NCBI GenBank assembly: GCA_036346275.1
Contig: CM070713.1
Location: 78,484,382-78,548,381, forward strand
Direction: 5' to 3'
Length of the DNA stretch: 64,000 bases
Source: Otatea glauca
Taxonomy: Eukaryota > Streptophyta > Magnoliopsida > Poales > Poaceae
Shown here: positions 57,129 to 64,000 of the stretch, piece after piece
How the letters are laid out: each line of letters opens with the position of its first letter
How positions within the stretch are numbered: position 1 is the first letter of the stretch
Notes under the pieces: generated by a model
Seen by the model: only the letters and a program-made list of their open reading frames with translations
Told to the model about the DNA's origin: nothing
Database searches by the model: none
Program-made: the position numbers and the translations under genes

Positions 57129-58608
57129 CTGGTAAGCTCGTAGCTAGCTAGAGCAAATGTCACCACACGACTGACTGTGGTACTGTATCATACGAAGTAA
57201 TTAAAAGCGAGATATCTGTTTATATTGTTATATCTACGTGATTAAAGACCACCTCTCCTTTCGATGATATTTTTGTGGAGTCACTCATGTGATGTGATAA
57301 ATTAATAGCACTAGTACTTTATCTGAATTTTCTTCAGCCCGTTTTGTTTGTGCCCGCATTTTTAGGTGAGACATCGCTGTTTATTTATTCATAACTACCC
57401 TTTTTATTTTGAATTTTTTTTTGCTTTTGTAGCCAACTTGTCAACTTTTTTTTTTTACAAAAATAACCCTACGTGAAAGAAATTTTATATGTCCGAGCAC
57501 GGAAGATCCAGCAAAGTGACGCGTGTCACTTGTCGCAGTCTGGTTGCTCGGAAGGCCAACCGGCCGTGGCAGGTGGTGGGGTCGGTCGCTGCTAACCTCT
57601 CGCAGCTCGAAAGGAAGTATCGAGCTTGACATGCTCGGCACAACGTCGCTGTTGGGCATAGCGCTACCTCGACAGCAACATTTCAAGCTACCGTTGCTAG
57701 AAAGGAATCGGCCTCCTACGCTCCACTGACCGCTTTCGTGCTCGCCTGATGTACGACGCGCTACATTCCTAATTGAAGGCGATGTCTACCTCTTTTATTC
57801 CTTGCTCTAGTTGCTGCATCAAAACAATGTTGAACAAAACAAAATTGAATCTATTGTATATAGCACTGCACAAGGTATCCTAGCTAAGTCATAGTTTAGT
57901 TTGGCCCCAAGGCAATTTATTTTTTGACACACTGACAGTGTGTAGTAATAGCATACTAGCTAGTACTCTCCCTAGTTCACTAGGAGACAAACAAGATCTT
58001 CTATTTACTAGCACTCCAATTTGCAATCACCGGAGAGTCAAGGCAGCTTTTGCACCTTCGAATACACGTCTAACAGAATCTGAAACCATTTTTAATTTGA
58101 TTTGATTAGTTCAAGGAGATAAGGTTGCCCAGGATTCCGGGACTAACCAGTAGGTTGTGTTGAAGGATAGTGCAAAGTGCAACATGATGTCAATCTATGT
58201 GGCCTTATATGCAAAGATAGTGTAACATTGTGACCAGATGATGTCCATCTGTGGTATATGTGCCTATTTACAATTCGGACAGATATCCTGTGAAAGCCAG
58301 GAAGAGTGAAAAAATCATGTGGTACTTCCATTTCGGACGGATATCATCGTATTAGAGTGCATTTTCCTCAACGACTTGCAAATTTGAGATTATGCAGACT
58401 CCAAGCAAAACAAATCTGTCAACAAATACATGGAGAAATTCTTGAAATGCAATTCCCTTAGTGTACGATGCATATTGAGCTTGGTAACTCAAAGGTCAAT
58501 TAGTTAGGAGTTCAGAACACGCGTCTCTGGTTTGCTATGCTCTGCTTCTAGCAAGGTCTCCACCAAAACACATGCCATGATCATATATTGATTGAGGTTA
58601 CTGTCGAA
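57129..58608. other. Intergenic, no gene recognised
   Basis: The segment 57480-57730 is GC-richer but has no recognisable protein. Confidence 0.4.
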
Positions 58609-59251
58609 TGTTAGAATTCGATAATAAACTTATAATCACGGGTACCTTCGGTGTCAGAGTCAAGCACGAAGACAGCGGCACACGATATATACAGGTTCAG
58701 ACCCCCAGATGGAGTAATACCCTACGTCTTGTGCGGATGATGTATGTATTTGGTGTATCGAGTACAGAGCGAGTTGTATAGCTCTAGTTACAATGAAGAT
58801 TGGATCTAAGCAATGGCTAAACTATGGCTGGAGGTTGACGAAGCGTGGTCCGTTGGCTCCTGGTTGCTCTGCGTCTTGTAAAAGCTCTCTCTAAAAGTCT
58901 TGTTTCTCGGAAGCCCCCCTTAAGGATACCTACCCCCGGCCTTATATAGTCGGCAGCCCTGCCTCAAGTTGAGTTGTAGTCGGTTTGGGATATCTGATCG
59001 TAGCCGATGAGGAGTCCATCATCGCGTGATCTTCGCAACATATCAAAATTTCCCTGGATACCAGGCATACTCGAGTCGGTTTCCTCACAACGGGAAAGTG
59101 ATCGAGTCCTTCCTAGTATGGAGATATCCCCTCCGCGTATATCTTATCCTATAGAATTGGGCTCGTGATATCCGAAGTTTCTAGATGCTTGCTTGAGCAT
59201 ATATGGTATAGTCTTCGTATGTACTTATACCCCATATTTAGATATTCAACA
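58609..59251 (-). mobile_element. Probable LTR of a retroelement
   Basis: On the minus strand it runs TGTTGAATATC...GAATTCTAACA, about 643 bp, and is preceded by GTTCGAGGGCTAC (59252-59264), a polypurine-tract form common before grass gypsy 3' LTRs. The segment TATATACAGGTTCAGACCCCC and the GGCCTTATATAGTCGGC block are also typical of such LTRs. The flanks TCGAA and GTAGC do not match, so it is not a clean solo LTR; part of the internal region may run right to about 59500. Confidence 0.55.
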
Positions 59252-59963
59252 GTAGCCCTCGAACTCTGTCCAACGGAGGGTCCGTTCAAGCGCTTGGTCG
59301 ATTACTGGCAAACCCTGACTTGGTCGAGTAATACCTCACCAACTTGTGATCGAAAGATTCGAGTAGATTGAGAAGCGCTAAGTATCGAGTAGGGATGTTG
59401 CCGGGTTGAGCGTCCTGCCATCAACCCATTTCAAGTCCTTAGGTTAGTCATAAGTTACTCGATGTCGTCTTATCGACTCGATTCTGAGCAGAGTTAGAAA
59501 AAATCATGAAAATCTAAACGTTGGACAGTTGAGCATTTATTGCTCTCGTTTGCAATATCAAGATTGGTGCAGTGCCATCCGTCGCAACGTCTCCTCCCCA
59601 AGGTCGTAGTAGGCGAGAGGTTATTGATTCATATGCGGGAACTGGAGGGACCATTATGAAAATATTCCACACGTTGCTCCTCTTGTAATCTGAAGCGTGC
59701 GTATTTGATCGGACGGCTTCTATGATCGCAAATATTCTTTGCGATCGGGATGGAAATGATAATATGACTACGAGGGTACAATACAAAATACACCACCTCT
59801 ACCATTTCCGCTTCGTACTGGGCCTCCTATTGTGACCAACGGCCCATCTAAAGCCCGGCCCAGGATCAAATGAGGTAAGGAAGTGCTGAGAAGAGAGGTC
59901 CTCGCGGAAGCTTCGGAAGAGCCCGACAAGGAAGGGGACGACGAGCGCACGGCCTCGCCGGAG
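59252..59963. other. Upstream region of the DHHC acyltransferase gene
   Basis: Left part: possible retroelement remnant. Right part (59770-59963): promoter and 5' UTR of the following gene, with an in-frame upstream ATG at 59883. Confidence 0.4.
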
Positions 59964-62543
59964 ATGGCGCGCAGGAGGGGCAGCGCCGCGGCGTCGCCGG
60001 CCGTGGTCGCGGCGGTCTCCGTGATGGCGCTCGGGTACTACTCCACGGTTTTCGTTTTCCTGGACCACTGGCTCGGCCTCGGCACGACGACCGGCGCCGC
60101 CAACGCCGCCGCCTTCTCCCTCGCCGTCGCTGCCTGCTTCTTCTCCTTCCTCTGCGCCGCGGCCGCGGATCCCGGCTCCGTCCCCGCCTCCTTCTCCCCC
60201 GACGCCGAGGACCCGCAGGGACAGGTCCAAGATCTCTCGGCCTTTTCTTGCGCTCGCCCTTCCCTATTCCATTTTCTTGGAATTTAGGTGCTTTTCTTTT
60301 CGAGTTTGAAGAGCTATGGATGTATTTGTTTCCAGAGAGTTGCGATTCCGTTTGGTTCAATTGCTGAATTTCGAAGTGTAAACTGACGCAAAATTTCTTT
60401 CATTAATTCAATCTTGAATGGAACCCATCTCTCAGTAGATCAGCTGTGTGCCGATCACCTTGAACTAAATGTGAACCTTGTATACATATGGAGTAACAAT
60501 CGCATAATTTTCTTGATTTCATCGTGTCACCATGCGCAATTAGGACTCTTGGATTCAGCAGCGGGTAGCTGCTAGTAATTATTTACCACACCTGTAAATC
60601 TAGGAGCACTCAAATACTGAATATTGGAGAACCACCCTGATAGAACTCATTATTTGGTTCCAACAGGGGCTGAAATCAAGGTATTGTGATAAGTGTTGCA
60701 TGTACAAGCCTGCTCGAACTCACCACTGCAAGGTCTGCAAAAGGTGTGTTCTGAAAATGGTAGGTGCGGATGCGGTTATGTTTGTTGGTAGTGATTCTGT
60801 TAATTGCAAAATAAAGCTGTGTTAAAAAATGCTTGGCAATGGTTTCAATGGCAGGATCACCACTGTGTCTGGATTAACAACTGTGTGGGCTATGCAAACT
60901 ACAAACCCTTCATCATCTGTGTCCTAAATGCAACAATAGGGTCTCTTTATTCACTTGTAAGTGACTATGCTGGACCAAAATTTGCACATTTTCACCGAGC
61001 AATTTTCACAAATGCGTCGAAACATATTTCAGGTGATATTTTTATGTGATCTCCTTCAGACAGAGCATGACTTTGATATTCTTTACGTGAAGATCATCCA
61101 TGTAAGTGCACTGACCATCGTTTTTAATTAGAAGCTCATGATACAGTCAGCAATATCTTTCCTGCTACATACACAATTAGTAATATTTAACCCACTGTTT
61201 AGTTACCATGTCATTATCCATTGACACGGCACATTGTTTTTTAGTTTTATACCTAGATTCGCTAATATTGGCACTACTATGCTTATTGTCAGTAAGATTA
61301 TCCTTGTTTTGTCATGTAGCTCAAAGGACATTTCTGGCCTGTCATATACATATTTAGATATCTCTTGGCACCTACTACAGTTTATTTACACTACCCAACG
61401 GTCGATTGGGGTACCAGCAGCCACCACTACCAGTCCTGTACTGGAGGTTATGCTGACAAATGTAGATGTATTTTGAATTGCCAGGGTCCAAGGGAAATGG
61501 TTTTGAAGAATCCTTAACTATTTAACATGAGAGAGTGGATCTGTTTTCTTGCAATTCCTGTAAGCTGTGAGTTTGTCAAGGAGGAAAAAGGACTCTGGTA
61601 GCTTAGTTGCAGGATAGGTGTAAAGAATCTGAACTTGCAGGAGATCCTTTTAAGGCTTGTAAAACTCATGGGATAGTAATGAAAACCAAGGGTTTTCTTC
61701 TGTGCTGGTCTAGCAAGCTCATTACTGAAATAAAAAAACATGATTGTGCCATTGGTATAAATATGCTAGTTAAAATAAAAAATATATTCAACCAGCAAGA
61801 GTTATTCTGCATCAAGTGGTGTCATTGAAACTTGTATGGTTTGTTAACTGAGCCTTAACATGCCGGACTAAAATGTCATGCAGTCATTCTCTATTTTACT
61901 TTTGTGGTATAATTATTCAGTCTATTTATTTGCTTCATACTATAAGAATCAAACTATGATCTAGTGTTAAAGAGTACCACAAAAATGCAGATCTTGGCTG
62001 GTGTCCTGTTGTTCTTCTTAAGCTTGACAATAGGTTCTCTATTATGCTGGCACATCTATCTCTTATGTCATAACATGACAACAATCGAGGTAAGTTAATA
62101 TTTGGAATTCCAAGCATCCATTCACCTAGTTTCTTGGTGGGTTTATACCATGTTTGATTTTGTCCTGCTGCCTTTACATCAGTACCGAGAGGCAGTTAGA
62201 GTGAAGTGGCTTGCAAAGAAGAGTGGACAAAAGTACCGCCATCGGTTTGATCTTGGCATAAGGAAGAATGTTCAAATGGTAGTACTAAATAGAAAATTAC
62301 ACATAACATCAGAAATTTTCGCTCATTGCCATCATTATAACTTCAGTTTCAAGCCTTCAACTTTGGTGTTGAAGATTTATCATGGTTTACAAATTTCTCC
62401 CGCATTTTCCTTTGGTGCTCCAATTAGCTGAACCTTTGTATTCATTTGTACAGATCATGGGTCCAAACATTCTCTGCTGGCTTTGCCCGACTGCGACGGG
62501 ACATCTCAAGGACGGCACCGAGTTTCAAATCACAAACAACTAA
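59964..62543 (+). CDS. DHHC-type protein S-acyltransferase (palmitoyltransferase)
   Basis: Transfers palmitate from acyl-CoA to cysteines of membrane-associated proteins, at the Golgi, plasma membrane or other endomembranes. Seven exons join in frame: 59964-60224, 60667-60759, 60855-60956, 61033-61101, 61991-62089, 62183-62278, 62454-62543, giving 269 aa. Transmembrane segments 1-2 are at about residues 10-33 (VVAAVSVMALGYYSTVFVFL) and 43-65. The Cys-rich domain is CDKCCMYKPARTHHCKVCKR, then CVLKM and the catalytic DHHC of DHHCVWINNCVGYANYKPF at the exon 2-3 joint. Segments 3-4 follow (FIICVLNATIGSLYSLVIFL; ILAGVLLFFLSLTIGSLLCW). The TTxE motif is TTIE at the end of exon 5. ATG 59964 (GGAGATGGCG) starts MARRRGS as in relatives; the in-frame ATG 59883 would add 27 residues. 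No defects seen. Confidence 0.94.
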
Positions 62544-62936
62544 TCAGATCAAAGAAAAGCATTGCCACATACGTACGTTGTAGATTTGCAAGTTTATTTG
62601 GTGGCCAAATTACTCGTTTGTTCCATTGGCTTGTTGTCAGCTAGGGCAACCGTAGAAAGCTCCACATTTTCCCGAATCTTGTAACACCATGCAAAGCTTA
62701 GTTTCCTTTATTCCTCCCAATTTCCGTGTATTTGTTCAATTTATATGTAGGCGTAGAGTGGCTTGAGTTTGAGCGTTGTTTGTGTATTGAAACTTGGATT
62801 GCAAAATTAATCAGAATATGAATACGGTGATTACTTACTTTTTCACTTGCTTTAGGATTTGTGCAACTTGTATTCGGAGAGAATGCATTGAAGAAGAGGT
62901 AATTTTGGCCCCACCTGCAGTGACGCATTTTTTTTA
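62544..62936. other. 3' UTR and flank of the DHHC gene
   Basis: T-rich 3' flank. No independent feature recognised. Confidence 0.4.
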
Positions 62937-63490
62937 GTGCATTTCACAAAACTACGTATTTGTTGTACAAATTATCGTAAAACTATGGATTTTTAGTAAT
63001 TATTTCATAGAACTCTAGATTTAAAGGCTAGATGCATGGTAAAGCTATAGATTTTGGAAACCTCGTTGCACATAAATGTATCTTGACATTGCATCCACAT
63101 AGCAGCTGCTACACAGCCCACCTCCCGTTACAACTTGTTCACGTCATGCGCCACTTTGCAGTTGTGGCCTGCCTTGTTATTTTTCTCACTTGGATGGGCG
63201 ATGTGGTATCGCTCTAGAAGGAGCCCATCAAAATAAAATAATCCCACAGAAATGAATATCGATGTGACTGGCAGTGTAACATCAGCATGGGGTGTGACAT
63301 GGACATACCTTAACGGGAGGTGATGGCGGTACAATGGCTACCAGGTGGATCCGGTGTGTCAAATACATCTGCGCGCGACAGGATTTCTAAAATATGTAGA
63401 TTTGCGATATATTTGGTAATTAAATTTAGAGTTACGTAAAATAACTGCTAAAATATATAGATTTATAATATTTTATACAGTAAACTAGTT
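62937..63490. repeat. Foldback element
   Basis: The arms carry inverse matches: CACCTCCCGTTA at 63118 against TAACGGGAGGTG at 63311, and AT-rich outer arms (TTTCACAAAACTACG..., ...GTAAACTAGTTTTG). No transposase and no clear target duplication. Confidence 0.5.
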
Positions 63491-63806
63491 TTGTCCTCGG
63501 GAAAAAAACACTAGTTTTGCGACGTTTACTTCTTCTTCATCTTTTTTTTCTGTTTCCGGTGACACGTCTTGGCAAAGAACAACGGCTAACTGGCTAAGTG
63601 CTAGAGCTGTAGAGACTAGAGCACAAGGCGTTAGCACAGATCTCGAGGCGATCCAAGTGCAAATCAATGGTGGGAGAGAGAGGTGGAGAATTTCCGTCTC
63701 GTGGTGGTGGAGCACACGGCTTCTTCGTCGACTCGCAGCAGGTAAAAAACGAAGCTAAAAAAAATTAGAGAAAAAACCGCCCACCTTTTTGGTTCCCACG
63801 TCGGCA
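63491..63806. other. Probable promoter of a gene at the right edge
   Basis: Rises from AT-rich to GC-rich toward 63800; no element assigned. Confidence 0.3.
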
Positions 63807-63882
63807 ATGTCCACCACCACCGCCTACGCAGCCGCCGCCGCCGGCCGGCGGCGTCGTGGAAGCAGCGGCATCGCCGTCCCGT
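63807..63882 (+). CDS. Possible first exon of an unidentified gene (partial)
   Basis: ATG in GGCAATGTCC opens MSTTTAYAAAAAGRRRRGSS and GIAVPW, then a possible donor (CCGTG|GTATCC) at 63882; the frame would stop at TAG eleven bases later. Low-complexity Ala/Arg content resembles a transit-peptide-like or disordered N-terminus. The following GC-rich stretch (63890-64000) could equally be a 5' UTR with the true start beyond the window. Not recognised. Confidence 0.25.
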
Positions 63883-64000
63883 GGTATCCTTCTTAGATCC
63901 CGGCCTCCCCCAGCTCGCCTTGCCTTCCCCTCCAAATCACCCTCTCGGTGGGCCTCGATCTCGCTTCCTCCGGGGGGTCCAGCGCTTCACCGCGCGGCTC

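Overview
The window is nuclear DNA of a grass (Poaceae). It has long AT-rich gaps, GC-rich first exons, canonical GT-AG introns, and grass transposon families (Stowaway and Tourist MITEs, copia and gypsy LTR elements, hAT elements, Helitrons). The proteins read as monocot orthologues. The species cannot be fixed from sequence alone. One 100-base run of N (46836-46935) is an assembly gap.

Layout. 1-5.4 kb holds a short Helitron, a decayed cinnamoyl-CoA-reductase-like gene, and a minus-strand Helitron (3608-5418) that carries two broken fragments of an adenylate isopentenyltransferase gene. 6.5-15.8 kb is a complete 15-exon gene for the epsilon subunit of translation initiation factor eIF2B, with a 28-bp promoter repeat and a duplicated splice donor. 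18-42 kb is a tandem cluster of F-box/PP2-B (phloem-protein-2 lectin-like) genes. Members A (18334-21548) and D (40670-42094) are intact. Members B (27217-28631) and C (35533-39055) are pseudogenes opened by an LTR and a hAT element. The spaces between them are filled by Helitrons (one nested in another copy of its own family), MITEs, solo LTRs and a short non-autonomous LTR element. 42.8-46.8 kb is hAT-like repeats and the 5' part of a gypsy element running into the gap. Directly right of the gap, on the minus strand, is one arm of a MIR172 hairpin with a TATA box about 0.5 kb upstream. 47.5-59.9 kb is mostly intergenic with MITEs and two LTR elements. 59.96-62.54 kb is a complete 7-exon DHHC protein S-acyltransferase gene. 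A possible first exon of another gene lies at the right edge.

The genes are unrelated housekeeping or regulatory genes and not a pathway: translation initiation (eIF2B epsilon), ubiquitin targeting (F-box/PP2-B), microRNA control of AP2 genes (MIR172) and protein palmitoylation (DHHC). The most unusual content is in the mobile DNA: the IPT-bearing Helitron, the self-nested Helitron with a reconstructable empty site, and the MIR172 locus cut by the gap next to a gypsy element.
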